From the NCBI RefSeq assembly GCF_037949795.1, contig NZ_CP149934.1, positions 513,501 to 577,500 on the forward strand: a DNA stretch of 64,000 nt, read 5' to 3'. The position numbers and the translations under genes were made by a program. This document shows positions 56,016-64,000 of the stretch, in pieces (the first letter of the stretch is position 1; each line of letters begins with the position of its first letter). Under the pieces are notes generated by a model, which made no database searches, had not been told where the DNA came from, and saw only the letters and a program-made list of their open reading frames with translations. The DNA is from Thioclava sp. GXIMD2076. Lineage in GTDB: Bacteria; Pseudomonadota; Alphaproteobacteria; Rhodobacterales; Rhodobacteraceae.

Positions 56016-56932
56016 GTGATCCGCGCCTCGGCCAGCACATCGGCCAGAACCGAGACCGCCAATGTGCGGGCGTCGCGCGCCGAAGGGATCAGCCCGAAAG
56101 GACGGTCCATCCGCGCGATCTGTTCGGGGGGCACACCGGCATCGGCCAGCGTGGCGCATCGGGCCTCATGGGTGCGCAGGCTGCCCTGCGCCCCGATATA
56201 GAAGGCGTCGCTGGCCAGCGCGTGCGTAAGGATCGGGGGTTCCCAGTCGTGATCGTGGAAAAAGAGCGTGACGGCGGTATAGGGGTCGGTCTGCAGGCCT
56301 TCGGGCCAGCGCGCCGAAACGAGGTGGCGCGCGGGATGGCCCTCGGCCTTGCCAATGGTTTCTTCGCTGGGTGAGAAGAGTTCGGTCGGATAGCCTGCCA
56401 GATGGGTCAGCCCCGCAAAAATCCGTGCTTCGGGCCCCTTGCCGAAGACCAGAAACCGCAGATCTGGCGTGAGGGTCAGCGCGACCTCGCCCGAGGCATC
56501 AGGGAGGGGCAGCCGCAGTGCGGCGGGGCGGCGTGCGGCCAGCTGCGCTTGCGCGGCGATGAAGGGCGCGCGGGCTTCGGGCGTGGAGACCGGCATCAGG
56601 AGGATATCGAGCCCGCCGCCGCAGGGCAGGGCCAGATCGGGATAGGGCGAGCCGCGGCCATAACGGATCACGCGGGGCGTGCCGCTGGCGCGGATCGAGG
56701 CGGCATGGAGCACCACATCCTCCTCGATGCAGCCCGAGGAGAGCGACCCCGTCCGGCGACCTTCGGGCGTGATCGCCATGCCGGCGCCTTTGGGCCGGTA
56801 GGATGGGCCTTCGGTGTCAACGATGAGCGCCAGGACATCGGCCTGCCCGCTGGCGAGGGGCGCGAGCGGGAAGTCCGACTGGGCGAGGGAGAAGGTCCGG
56901 CTCTGGGAGGCGGTGCGTTCGGTGGTGGTCAT
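56012..56932 (-). CDS. XdhC/CoxI-family maturation factor (PaoD-like)
   Basis: A roughly 306-residue protein that inserts or sulfurates the Mo cofactor of xanthine-dehydrogenase-family enzymes. SYRPKGAGMAITPEGRRTGSLSSGCIEEDV is the N-terminal XdhC signature with its conserved Cys. A C-terminal Rossmann part begins at RFLVFGKGPEARIFAGL and continues to YIGAQGSLRTHEAR. The start is either ATG 56932 or ATG 56962; neither has a strong ribosome site. It pairs with mocA in one transcript. Confidence 0.8.
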   Translation of the reverse strand: MTTTERTASQSRTFSLAQSDFPLAPLASGQADVLALIVDTEGPSYRPKGAGMAITPEGRRTGSLSSGCIEEDVVLHAASIRASGTPRVIRYGRGSPYPDLALPCGGGLDILLMPVSTPEARAPFIAAQAQLAARRPAALRLPLPDASGEVALTLTPDLRFLVFGKGPEARIFAGLTHLAGYPTELFSPSEETIGKAEGHPARHLVSARWPEGLQTDPYTAVTLFFHDHDWEPPILTHALASDAFYIGAQGSLRTHEARCATLADAGVPPEQIARMDRPFGLIPSARDARTLAVSVLADVLAEARIT

Positions 56933-57063
56933 GGTCAGGTCCGGTTTTGTGTTGCTTCCCATGTAAATCGCGCGGCTGCGAATCCTAGCCCTGACCATTG
57001 CGCAATGTCTATTGCGGCCCGATAACGGTGTCGGGCCGCAGAGAAGGCGCAATCTTTGGGCGC

Positions 57064-58083
57064 TCAGCCCTCGCGATAGTAATAGCTGTAGCCGTTGAGC
57101 GCGGGCGCACCGCCCAGATGCGCATAGAGAACCTTCGAGCCTTCGGGGAAGAAGCCCTTTTTCGTCAGGTCGATCAGGCCTTGCATGGATTTGCCCTCAT
57201 AGACCGGATCGGTGATCATGGCCTCGGTGCGGGCGGCAAGGCGGATCGCCTCGTTGGTTTCTTCCGAGGGGACGCCATAGGCGGGATAGGCGTAATCCTC
57301 GTTGATGACGATCTCGTCCTCGCGGATCCCGCGCCCGAGTTCCACGAGCTTTGCGGCATTATCCGCGATCTCGCGCACCTGCGCGCGGGTCTGCTCGGGT
57401 GTGCCCGAGGCATCAATGCCGATCACCCGGTCGGCGCGGTCCTGCGCGGCAAAGCCCACGATCATCCCCGCCTGTGTCGAGCCGGTCACCACGCAAACAA
57501 CGATATAGTCAAAGGTGAAGCCCAGCTCCTTCTCCTGCTCGGCCACTTCCTCGGCAAAGCCGATATAGCCGAGCGCGCCATATTTATGGACCGAGGCTCC
57601 GGCGGGGATGGCATAGGGTTTCCCGCCACGATCCTTGACCGACTGGATCGCATCCTCCCAGCTCTTGCGGATGCCGATATCGAAGCCGTCCTCCACCAGC
57701 CGCGAGTCGGCGCCCATCAGGCGGGTCATCATGATATTGCCGACGCGGTCATAGACGGCGTCATAATGGGGCACCCATTTCTCCTGCACCACGACACAGC
57801 CCATGCCGAGTTTGGCGGCCGTGGCCGCGACCATGCGGGTGTGGTTCGATTGCACGCCGCCGATGGAGACCAGCGTATCGGCACCCGAGGCGATGGCGTC
57901 GGGGACAATATATTCCAGCTTGCGCAACTTGTTGCCACCCATCGCGAGGCCGGAATTGCAATCCTCCCGCTTGGCATAGATCTCGATGCCGCCGCCAAGC
58001 GCCTCGCTCAGGCGGGGCAGATGCTCGATGGGGGTCTTGCCGAAGGTCAGCGGATAACGGGGGAATTTGTCGAGTAGGCTCAT
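57064..58083 (-). CDS. acdS: 1-aminocyclopropane-1-carboxylate deaminase
   Basis: A 339-residue PLP enzyme of the tryptophan-synthase-beta fold that opens ACC to 2-oxobutyrate and ammonia. [10 protein letters not shown] carries the PLP Lys and [11 protein letters not shown] the nucleophile Ser. VYEGKSMQG has the Glu, and [13 protein letters not shown] the Leu, that separate true ACC deaminases from D-cysteine desulfhydrases. A divergent Lrp-type regulator lies 136 nt away, the classical acdR-acdS arrangement. It lets the cell use the plant or algal ethylene precursor as nitrogen. Confidence 0.88.
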   Translation of the reverse strand: MSLLDKFPRYPLTFGKTPIEHLPRLSEALGGGIEIYAKREDCNSGLAMGGNKLRKLEYIVPDAIASGADTLVSIGGVQSNHTRMVAATAAKLGMGCVVVQEKWVPHYDAVYDRVGNIMMTRLMGADSRLVEDGFDIGIRKSWEDAIQSVKDRGGKPYAIPAGASVHKYGALGYIGFAEEVAEQEKELGFTFDYIVVCVVTGSTQAGMIVGFAAQDRADRVIGIDASGTPEQTRAQVREIADNAAKLVELGRGIREDEIVINEDYAYPAYGVPSEETNEAIRLAARTEAMITDPVYEGKSMQGLIDLTKKGFFPEGSKVLYAHLGGAPALNGYSYYYREG

Positions 58084-58219
58084 CTGGGTCTCCGTTTGGT
58101 GATGGAGACAGGCTAGCGAGAAGTCTGTGAAAGGTGCTCTCTAACTTGGCTTGCAGATTTGCGGGATCTCTCTCAAAATTCTCCTGCTGTCGTGAAACAG
58201 GAAGATAAAGGGTGATATT

Positions 58220-58696
58220 TTGGAAGATCCTTCCACAGTAGATCTGGACAGAATCGATCTGTCGATCCTGCGGCTGTTGCAGTCCGACGGGCGGCTGAGC
58301 AATGCGGAGCTGGCGGCGCGGTGCAATATCTCGCCCGCCACCTGCCACAGGCGGACGCAGCGGCTGTTCGAGACGGGCGTCATCTCGAATGTGCGCGCGC
58401 GGATCGCGCCCGATTGTGTGGGGCTCGGGGCCTTGGTGATGGTGGGCGCGGTGCTCGACCGTTCGACGCCCGAGAGTTTTGCCGAATTCGAGGCGGCGGT
58501 GCAGAAGATGCCTGCGGTGCTCGACTGTATCCTCGTTGCAGGGGATTTCGATTATCTGATGAAGATCCGCGTGGGCGATATGCGCGATTTCAACCGCCTG
58601 CACGGGCGCGAGCTGATCACCCTGCCGGGGGTGCGCCAGATCCGGACCTTCTTTGCCATCAAGGAAGTGAAGGATGACGCGGCCCTGAAATTCTGA
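58220..58696 (+). CDS. acdR: Lrp/AsnC-family regulator of acdS
   Basis: A 158-residue regulator. The helix-turn-helix is LDRIDLSILRLLQSDGRLSNAELAARCNISPATCHRRTQRL, followed by a RAM ligand domain (ALVMVGAVLDRST and CILVAGDFDYLMKIRVGDM). The start is TTG 58220, the only start codon before the DNA-binding helix, with AAGGGTGA upstream. It diverges from acdS, as Lrp-type AcdR does in other proteobacteria, where it activates acdS in response to ACC. Confidence 0.85.
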   Translation: MEDPSTVDLDRIDLSILRLLQSDGRLSNAELAARCNISPATCHRRTQRLFETGVISNVRARIAPDCVGLGALVMVGAVLDRSTPESFAEFEAAVQKMPAVLDCILVAGDFDYLMKIRVGDMRDFNRLHGRELITLPGVRQIRTFFAIKEVKDDAALKF

Positions 58697-58700
58697 AAAT

Positions 58701-58722
58701 GGGGCGGCTTGCGCGCCGCCCC
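58701..58722. terminator. Hairpin between acdR and znuA
   Basis: GGGGCGGC and GCCGCCCC pair around TTGCGC, directly after the acdR stop and 7 bp before the convergent znuA stop. There is no long T-run on either side, so efficiency is uncertain. Confidence 0.55.
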
Positions 58723-58728
58723 GATGGA

Positions 58729-59622
58729 TTACTTCTGCGAGATCGCCGTGGCGATCTGGTCCGCATTATAACGCATCAGATCCAGATAGGTTGGCGCCGG
58801 GCCGTCGGAGCCCGAGAGCGATTCCGGATAGAGTTCGCCGCCCGGCTGCGCGCCAGTGGCTTCTGCTATCTGTTTGACCAGACGCGGGTCGTTCGAGTTC
58901 TCGACGAAATAGGTCTTCACACCATCCGCCTTGATCTGGTCGATCATGCGGGCGACATCTGCGGCGGAGGCTTCGGTCTCGGTGGATACGCCCTGCGGCG
59001 CAAGGAAGGTCACGCCATAGGCCTCGCCGAAATAGCCGAAGGCGTCATGGCTCGTCAGGATCTGGCGTTTACCGGTGGACGTCTCGCCGATCTCTTCGCG
59101 GATCTTGCCATCCAGCGCACGCAGCTGGTCCTTGTATCTCGCGGCATTGGCCTTGAAATCAGTGGCATCGGCAGGATCGGCCGATGCCAGAGCCATCTCG
59201 ATATTATCGACCCAGATCATGACATTGGGGATCGAGTTCCAGACATGGGGGTCGGTGACCTGCTTGCCGTCCTCATCAAACATATGGGTTTTGATGCCCT
59301 CGGAGACGATGACCGGCTCCTTGTCGGTGCCCGAGGCCTTGGCCAGACGTTTGAACCATGTCTCGAGGCCCTCGCCGCTGAGGAAGGTCACGGGTGCCGC
59401 TTTGAGCGCCTTCGCATCCTCGGGGGTGGGGGAGTAGTCATGGGGGTCGCCATTGGCGGGCACGAGGTTGCGCACAGTCACATGCGCGCCGCCCACGTTT
59501 TTTACGACATCGCCCAGAACCGAGAAACTGGCGACGACATTGATCGTATCGGCATGGGCGGCCCCGATGGTGGCGACGGTGATGGCCAGCGCCGAAAGCG
59601 TGGGGCGGAAGAGATGTGTCAT
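58729..59622 (-). CDS. znuA: Zinc ABC transporter substrate-binding protein
   Basis: A 297-residue periplasmic cluster A-I protein. The signal peptide ends at AHA (about residue 23). Metal ligands are His in NGDPHDYSPTPED, His in TDPHVWNSI, His in LTSHDAFGYFGEAYG and an Asp in ENSNDPRL. A His at the third position (Glu in manganese proteins) supports zinc. The histidine-rich loop of many ZnuA proteins is missing. It is the last gene of the operon, 16 nt after the permease. Start ATG 59622. Confidence 0.87.
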   Translation of the reverse strand: MTHLFRPTLSALAITVATIGAAHADTINVVASFSVLGDVVKNVGGAHVTVRNLVPANGDPHDYSPTPEDAKALKAAPVTFLSGEGLETWFKRLAKASGTDKEPVIVSEGIKTHMFDEDGKQVTDPHVWNSIPNVMIWVDNIEMALASADPADATDFKANAARYKDQLRALDGKIREEIGETSTGKRQILTSHDAFGYFGEAYGVTFLAPQGVSTETEASAADVARMIDQIKADGVKTYFVENSNDPRLVKQIAEATGAQPGGELYPESLSGSDGPAPTYLDLMRYNADQIATAISQK

Positions 59623-59638
59623 TGCGGTTATCCTTTGA

Positions 59639-60511
59639 TTAGCCCGCGAGATGGGGGCGGTGAAGGGCTCGGGCCAGAAAGCCTTGCGGCGCGACCAGAA
59701 GGGAGATGGCGTAGAAACAGCTGGCGGTGAGGATGATCGTGGGGCCGGAGGCAAAGCCCAGATGGTAGGAGACCAGAAGCCCCAGAAAGCCCGAGACCAT
59801 GGCGATGGCCGCCGAGACCGCGACCATTGCGGGCAGGGTGCGTGCCCAGAGCTGGGCACAGGCGGCGGGCAGCATCATCAGCCCCACGGCCATCAGCGTG
59901 CCGAGTGCCTGAAAGCCCGCCACGAGGTTGATGACCAGCAGAAAGAGGAAGATCAGATGATAGAGGCTGCCACGCCCGCCGACCGAGCGCAGGAAGTTCG
60001 GGTCGAAACATTCCATCACCAGCGGGCGATAGACCAGCGTCAGCACGATCAGCGTGAAGCTGGTGATCCCGCCCACCATGTAGAGCGCCTTGGCATCGAC
60101 CGACAGGATCGTTCCGAAAAGCACATGGAGAAGGTCGATATTGGAGCCTTTAAGCGAGACGATCAGCACGCCAAGCGCCAGCGAGGTGAGATAGAAGGTG
60201 GCAAAGCTCGCATCTTCCTTGATCTGGGTGCCGCGGGTGACCAGCCCTGCCAGCACGGCGACGCTCAGCCCCGCGACCGCGCCGCCGACCCCCATCGCGA
60301 GCTGCGATAGCCCGCCCGCCAGCAGGAAGCCGATCGCGGCGCCGGGCAGGACCGCATGGCTCATCGCATCGCCCACAAGGCTCATCCGGCGCAGCATCAG
60401 CAACACGCCTACCGGCCCCGAACCCAGCCCGAGGGCGATGGAGGCCACAAGGGCGCGGCGCATGAAGCCATAATCGACAAAGGGCTGGAGGACCGCGGAA
60501 TAGAGGCTCAT
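59639..60511 (-). CDS. znuB: Zinc ABC transporter permease
   Basis: A 290-residue ABC-3-type permease with about eight hydrophobic segments. RRMSLVGDAMSHAVLPGAAIGFLL near residue 41 is the conserved first cytosolic contact, and GFQALGTLMAVGLMMLPAACAQLW near 200 the coupling region. ATG 60511 overlaps the ATPase stop (ATGA). It transports the metal delivered by the binding protein. Confidence 0.88.
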   Translation of the reverse strand: MSLYSAVLQPFVDYGFMRRALVASIALGLGSGPVGVLLMLRRMSLVGDAMSHAVLPGAAIGFLLAGGLSQLAMGVGGAVAGLSVAVLAGLVTRGTQIKEDASFATFYLTSLALGVLIVSLKGSNIDLLHVLFGTILSVDAKALYMVGGITSFTLIVLTLVYRPLVMECFDPNFLRSVGGRGSLYHLIFLFLLVINLVAGFQALGTLMAVGLMMLPAACAQLWARTLPAMVAVSAAIAMVSGFLGLLVSYHLGFASGPTIILTASCFYAISLLVAPQGFLARALHRPHLAG

Positions 60512-61257
60512 CTTGTGGCATCTTTCGGTTCGCAGGGGCCGGCATCGGGCATCCATGCGGTGGTGGTATTACGGGCGATGCGCAGATTGTCCTCGGTCAG
60601 CACCTGTGGCGTTGAGCCCCAGCCGATCATCCTGCGCGCGATCAGAAGCGTCTCGGGGAAGGCCGCGCGCACCTGTTGGATGTCATGCAGGACGGCAATC
60701 ACCGTCCGGCCCTCGCCATGCCAGCGGGCGATGATGTCGAGCAGGTCGCGGGTTGTCGCCTCGTCGATGGCGGTGAAAGGCTCGTCGAGCAGGATCACCT
60801 GCGCATCCTGCACGATCAGCCGCGCAAAAAGCGTGCGCTGCATCTGCCCGCCCGAAAGCGACGAGATCATGCGGCTCTCGAACCCGCTCATTCCGACCGC
60901 CTCGAGCGCCGCGGCCACCTTCTGCGCAAAGCCCTTGCCGATGCTGCGGAAAGCCCCGATCCGGCGCCATGCGCCCATGACCACCACATCCGAGACCGTC
61001 ATCGGGAAGCCGCGCTCGATCTCGGCCAGCTGAGGCAGATAGCCGAAATCATTGGGCCTGAGGCCGCCGAAATCGATCCGGCCCTCGACGCCCAGACGCT
61101 GACGCATCAGCGCCTTCATCAGGGTGGATTTGCCCGCGCCATTGGGGCCGACGATGGCGGTCTTGCTGCCGTGCGCGAAACAGCCAGACAGGTGGTGGAC
61201 CGCCGGACGCCGGTCATAGCTGAGCGTGACATTGTCGAATGTGATGGGCGTGGTCAT
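60508..61257 (-). CDS. znuC: Zinc ABC transporter ATPase
   Basis: A 249-residue ATPase. Walker A is VGPNGAGKSTL, the Q-loop is in YLPQLAEI, the signature is LSGGQMQR, Walker B is VILLDEPFTAID and the H-loop is AVLHDIQQV. ATG 61257 overlaps the stop of a 43-residue membrane peptide gene (ATGA). The order ATPase, permease, binding protein resembles azt-type zinc operons, although no AztD chaperone gene follows. Confidence 0.88.
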   Translation of the reverse strand: MTTPITFDNVTLSYDRRPAVHHLSGCFAHGSKTAIVGPNGAGKSTLMKALMRQRLGVEGRIDFGGLRPNDFGYLPQLAEIERGFPMTVSDVVVMGAWRRIGAFRSIGKGFAQKVAAALEAVGMSGFESRMISSLSGGQMQRTLFARLIVQDAQVILLDEPFTAIDEATTRDLLDIIARWHGEGRTVIAVLHDIQQVRAAFPETLLIARRMIGWGSTPQVLTEDNLRIARNTTTAWMPDAGPCEPKDATR

Positions 61258-61385
61258 GGCAGGATGACGGCCCAGGCGACCAGACCCCAGAGGAGGGCGA
61301 TCACGATCACGGCGTAGACCATACGTCTGGCCGCGCTGATCGACAGGGTCGAGGCGCGCAATTCTATCGGGGCATTTCGGGGCAT
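61254..61385 (-). CDS. 43-residue single-pass membrane peptide leading the znu operon
   Basis: A small gene with a basic N terminus (MPRNAPIELRAS, then SAARRM) followed by one hydrophobic helix (VYAVIVIALLWGLVAWAVIL) that ends at the C terminus. Its TGA overlaps the znuC ATG, so it is coupled to the transporter, and a Zur-like box lies 24-38 bp upstream of its ATG. No family is recognised. It could be a transporter accessory peptide, a sensor, or merely a coupling leader. Confidence 0.6.
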   Translation of the reverse strand: MPRNAPIELRASTLSISAARRMVYAVIVIALLWGLVAWAVILP

Positions 61386-61408
61386 CGGAACTCGGGCTTG
61401 CGTTGATA

Positions 61409-61423
61409 TGTTATACTGTAACT
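61409..61423. promoter_or_regulatory. Zur-like operator upstream of the zinc transporter operon
   Basis: TGTTATACTGTAACT has arms TGTTAT and GTAACT with a 3-nt spacer, the same layout as the perfect site at 7364-7378. The placement upstream of the znu operon agrees with zinc-responsive repression. Confidence 0.68.
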
Positions 61424-61545
61424 TATTTATAAGACGCCTATGATGCAAAATCTCTCGGGAAGAAAATCACGTCCGCTTGAGGTGGGATCTTTCTGGTGGG
61501 ACTATCCGGTGGAAGAGGTCCGCGATGTTCGGTCGGGTCGCGATG

Positions 61546-62127
61546 CTAGCCAGAGGTTGCGCTTGCAAAAACGGTCGCGACCAACCGCGTGACGACTTGC
61601 TGGTCGAGCGGATCGCCATTGAGCACCCGATACCAGAACGCGCCATGGATCATGTCCGACAGGATCTGCAGGTCGCATCCCCCCCCGATTTCCCCGCGGG
61701 TCCGCGCGTGGCGCAGGATCTCGAGCATCAGCTCTTCGCGGGGCTTCACGAAGCTCTGCACGAAATGGGCGCGGAACTGCAGATCCGTCTGGGCGGCGGC
61801 AATCAGCGCGGTCAGGGCGCTGCCCATATCTGCGAGATTGTGGAAGATCTGGGTCAGGAACAGCTCCAGCGTCTTGCGCCCCGGGCAATGCGGATCGAGC
61901 GGGGGCAGGGGGGCCGACATCGCATGGAAACTGTCAAGGACGAGATCGGCCTTGGTCGGCCAGCGCCGGTAGAGGCTCTGGCGGGAGACGCCTGCCTCTT
62001 CGATGATCTGCGAGATCGACACCGCCTCATAGCCGTGCTGGGCGACGAGATGATGGGCCGCGGCCAGAAGGGCGGGGCCGGTATCGCGGTTGCGCGGCCG
62101 TCCGGCGGGGGGAGGCGTTTGTGTCAT
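61546..62127 (-). CDS. TetR-family transcriptional regulator
   Basis: A 193-residue repressor. The N-terminal helix-turn-helix is LLAAAHHLVAQHGYEAVSISQIIEEAGVSRQSLYRRWPTKADLV, with the C-terminal ligand domain all helical. ATG 62127 has a weak GGGCAG upstream. It diverges from a Bcr/CflA efflux gene across 150 nt containing two short palindromes. It probably represses that pump until an inducing drug or metabolite binds. Confidence 0.85.
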   Translation of the reverse strand: MTQTPPPAGRPRNRDTGPALLAAAHHLVAQHGYEAVSISQIIEEAGVSRQSLYRRWPTKADLVLDSFHAMSAPLPPLDPHCPGRKTLELFLTQIFHNLADMGSALTALIAAAQTDLQFRAHFVQSFVKPREELMLEILRHARTRGEIGGGCDLQILSDMIHGAFWYRVLNGDPLDQQVVTRLVATVFASATSG

Positions 62128-62157
62128 AGCTGCCCTGCATGGGTTAAGAGACGCAAG

Positions 62158-62185
62158 TTTCGTATTGATACGAGACCCTAGTCTC
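62158..62185. promoter_or_regulatory. Operator-like palindromes between tetR and the efflux gene
   Basis: TCGTAT-TG-ATACGA (62160-62173) and GAGAC-CCTA-GTCTC (62172-62185) lie side by side 33 bp upstream of the regulator start. The first is a probable TetR-family operator. Confidence 0.45.
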
Positions 62186-62277
62186 CTAATATCGGTTGCA
62201 AGCCCGCCGATCAATTGGAATCGGTCCCTTCCCTTTGGCGCATTGCCCGTTGGTGGCGCCTTACGACTGGATAGATC

Positions 62278-63510
62278 ATGTCAGACCGCCATCCTCCCTA
62301 TTGGGTTTTTGTCACCGTGCTTGCGCTTCTTACCATCTTCCCGCCGCTTGCGACGGATATGTATCTCTCGGCGATGCACGAGCTGGAGGGGGTGTTGAAC
62401 GCCTCTGCGGCCGGGGTCGAGATGTCTCTCTCGCTCTTCTTTCTGGGGCTTTGCGCGGGGCAGCTGATGATGGGACCGCTGATCGAGGGATATGGCCGCA
62501 AGGTGCCGCTGATCTGCGGGGCGGCGCTGTTCACCGTGAGCTCGCTGGCGCTTCTGTTCACGCGCGATATTACGGTATTCAACAGCCTGCGCTTCGTTCA
62601 GGCGGTGGGTGCCTGTGCGGGGATGGTGGTCGGTCGGGCGATGGTCTCCGATCTCTTCACCGGTCGGCAGATGGCCAAGACGCTGACGGTGCTGGTGATG
62701 CTGATGACGGTCGGGCCGATTGCGGCGCCGTTTCTGGGCTCGGTGCTCTATACCTATCTCGGCTGGCAGGCGATTTTCGTCGCGATGATCGTGATCGGCT
62801 GTGTTGCGGCGATACTGGCGCAGATCACATTGCCCGAGACCCTGCCAGCCGCGAAACGCCAGCCTAAGGCCTTTCGCGGGGCCTTCCGCAGCTATGGCAC
62901 GCTTATCGCGCGACCGGCCTTTGTGGTGGCAACCCTCTCGGCGGCCCTGATCCAGGGGGCGATGTTTGCCTTCATCACGGGCTCGGCAGGGGTGTTCAAG
63001 ACCGGCTTCGGCCTCGGTAATATGCAATACGGGCTGATCTTCGGGCTGGTGGCTGCGGCCCTGATGCTGTCATCTCATCTCAACACGAAGCTGCTCGACA
63101 GGGTCTCGCCCGAGGCGCTGATCGGGCGCGGTCTGCCTGTCATCGTGATGTTGGCTCTCGGGTTGGTTATGCTGTCGGGCACCACGAATTTATGGGTCTA
63201 TGTCGTGCCCCTATGGCTGGTGATGGGCATGGTCGGGCTTCTGACGGCCAATATGATGGCGGTCGCTATGGGGGCTGCGCGGGCAATGGCGGGTGTCGGC
63301 TCGGCGCTGGTCGGCGCGATCCAGTTCGCGATTGCGTTCCTGTGTTCGTCCTCGGTCGCGCTGATCCCTGTCTCTGACGGTCTGGCCATGGCCGTGGGGA
63401 TTGCGGCTCCGGCGACGCTCTCCGCGGTGATCTGGTTTGCTGGCCGTGCCTTGGGGGCCTTCGTGGGCCTTGAGCCGGACGAACAGGCGCTCGCCCAGGA
63501 GCCGCTATAG
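62278..63510 (+). CDS. Bcr/CflA-family multidrug efflux MFS transporter
   Basis: A 410-residue MFS protein with twelve hydrophobic segments. The family start LATDMYLSAMHEL lies in the first helix. MMGPLIEGYGRKVPLICGAALF is the MFS loop 2-3 motif with the Gly-Arg-Lys turn, and FVQAVGACAGMVVGRAMVSDLF marks the Bcr/CflA group. ATG 62278 has only a weak ribosome site. The divergent TetR gene is its likely regulator. Substrates may include chloramphenicol- or bicyclomycin-type compounds, but this is family inference. Confidence 0.85.
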   Translation: MSDRHPPYWVFVTVLALLTIFPPLATDMYLSAMHELEGVLNASAAGVEMSLSLFFLGLCAGQLMMGPLIEGYGRKVPLICGAALFTVSSLALLFTRDITVFNSLRFVQAVGACAGMVVGRAMVSDLFTGRQMAKTLTVLVMLMTVGPIAAPFLGSVLYTYLGWQAIFVAMIVIGCVAAILAQITLPETLPAAKRQPKAFRGAFRSYGTLIARPAFVVATLSAALIQGAMFAFITGSAGVFKTGFGLGNMQYGLIFGLVAAALMLSSHLNTKLLDRVSPEALIGRGLPVIVMLALGLVMLSGTTNLWVYVVPLWLVMGMVGLLTANMMAVAMGAARAMAGVGSALVGAIQFAIAFLCSSSVALIPVSDGLAMAVGIAAPATLSAVIWFAGRALGAFVGLEPDEQALAQEPL

Positions 63511-63851
63511 GTCGCTGGCCTGACCGCACCTCTGGAGGGCATTGTCTTAGGTGGTGATTCCGGTGTGTCGGTGTGGCGGGTGTGTCAGGATGATGGCTGT
63601 GTCATAAAACTGATCGAAATAACTATATATATTTCAGTATGTTATTTGAATTTTTGTATGAATTTATGATTTTCGTTGAAAAAGGGGTTGCGGTGTTTGG
63701 GTGTTGTCCGTAAATACCGCTTCACCGCAGCGGCAGACGACGCAGCGGGGCGCGGAGGCCGCGGCAGACGGGATCGAGAGAGACGGTTTGGGGTGGTTAA
63801 AGCGATAGACATTCGGAAGATGAGGTTTGCGGTTCGCACCTGAGGGATTGG
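63511..63851. other. AT-rich gene-free region near the right edge
   Basis: About 340 nt between the efflux gene and the truncated last gene. The part 63605-63680 is strongly AT-rich (ATATATATTTCAGTATGTTATTTG and similar) and probably carries a promoter. Short minus-strand reading frames here look like chance. Nothing else is recognised. Confidence 0.4.
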
Positions 63852-64000
63852 GTGCTGCTGTTGATTTTTGTCTTCGGCTCTTTGACATTGATGGTTTTAC
63901 TGAAGAGATATGCGGGCGGTTTGGTCTATGATCGACTAAATGAACGTCTGTATATCGGCTCACTAGGGTTTCGGCTCGATGATGTGAGTGTCAGCTTCAC
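63852..64000 (+). CDS. Membrane-anchored protein, N-terminal fragment (partial)
   Basis: A frame open from 63801 to the window end, probably starting at GTG 63852 with GAGGGA six bases upstream. The 49 visible residues begin with a hydrophobic helix (LLLIFVFGSLTLMVLL), followed by a positively charged turn (KRYAGG) and a soluble segment with YDRLNERLYIGSLGFRLDDVSVSF. I do not recognise the family. The rest lies beyond the window. Confidence 0.5.
   Translation, partial: MLLLIFVFGSLTLMVLLKRYAGGLVYDRLNERLYIGSLGFRLDDVSVSF

Noticed and set aside
61683..61705. TTTCCCCGCGGG in tetR, resembling the parS-like palindrome
   Set aside because: Only the left arm and centre match; the right arm reads GTCCG, so it is not a palindrome and is not counted.
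63642..63963. Two overlapping minus-strand frames near the right edge
   Set aside because: Short, basic, no ribosome site, and they overlap a better-supported plus-strand gene start at 63852.

Overview
The window looks like part of an extrachromosomal replicon (large plasmid or chromid) of an alphaproteobacterium of the Rhodobacterales/Paracoccaceae type. Reasons: GC-rich coding sequence, a DnaA-like replication initiator beside a parAB pair (a plasmid type described in Rhodobacterales), and typical family content such as the N-methylglutamate pathway, NicO/DUF1007 metal transport and BioMNY. The genus cannot be fixed from sequence alone. I see no insertion sequence, prophage, CRISPR array, rRNA or convincing tRNA.

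Layout. 0-9 kb: end of an AraC regulator, a TMADH-type flavoprotein, KtrAB potassium uptake, a DUF1007/NicO metal transporter, a CobW GTPase behind a Zur-like box, and an EamA exporter behind a ykkC-type (guanidine-I-like) riboswitch. 9-12.3 kb: PhoX phosphatase, a VOC protein and a small orphan gene. 12.4-16.2 kb: class Ib ribonucleotide reductase nrdHIEF. 16.8-29 kb: a nearly complete N-methylglutamate route for methylated amines. It holds gmaS, mgsABC, a four-subunit dehydrogenase homologous to sarcosine oxidase, and purU, with two regulators (GlxA type and XRE-cupin) and matched operator palindromes. 29-32 kb: dGTPase, queuosine genes queDE and PhnA. 32-35 kb: a sugar or cyclitol isomerase with two Gfo/Idh dehydrogenases.

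35.6-41.7 kb: BioMNY biotin transporter and a nitroreductase, convergent with an aroQ, acyl-CoA ligase and degenerate-thiolase operon; a GntR regulator diverges from aroQ. 41.8-47 kb: the replication and partition module. parB and parA face a DnaA-like rep gene across an origin-like region with short repeats, and six near-identical 16-bp palindromes (candidate parS sites) are scattered through it, four of them inside parA and parB. A RhlE-type helicase flanks it.

47-57 kb: a soluble PAS chemoreceptor, a sugar-nucleotide epimerase, an HpxO-like monooxygenase, and a three-subunit molybdenum hydroxylase with its maturation genes mocA and xdhC, preceded by a structured leader. 57-58.7 kb: ACC deaminase with a divergent Lrp regulator. 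58.7-61.4 kb: a zinc ABC transporter operon (ATPase, permease, binding protein) that begins with a 43-residue membrane peptide and a second Zur-like box. 61.5-63.5 kb: a TetR regulator divergent from a Bcr/CflA efflux pump. The window ends in a truncated membrane-protein gene.

The main metabolic theme is nitrogen and one-carbon acquisition from methylated amines, plus metal and vitamin uptake, carried on a self-partitioning replicon.
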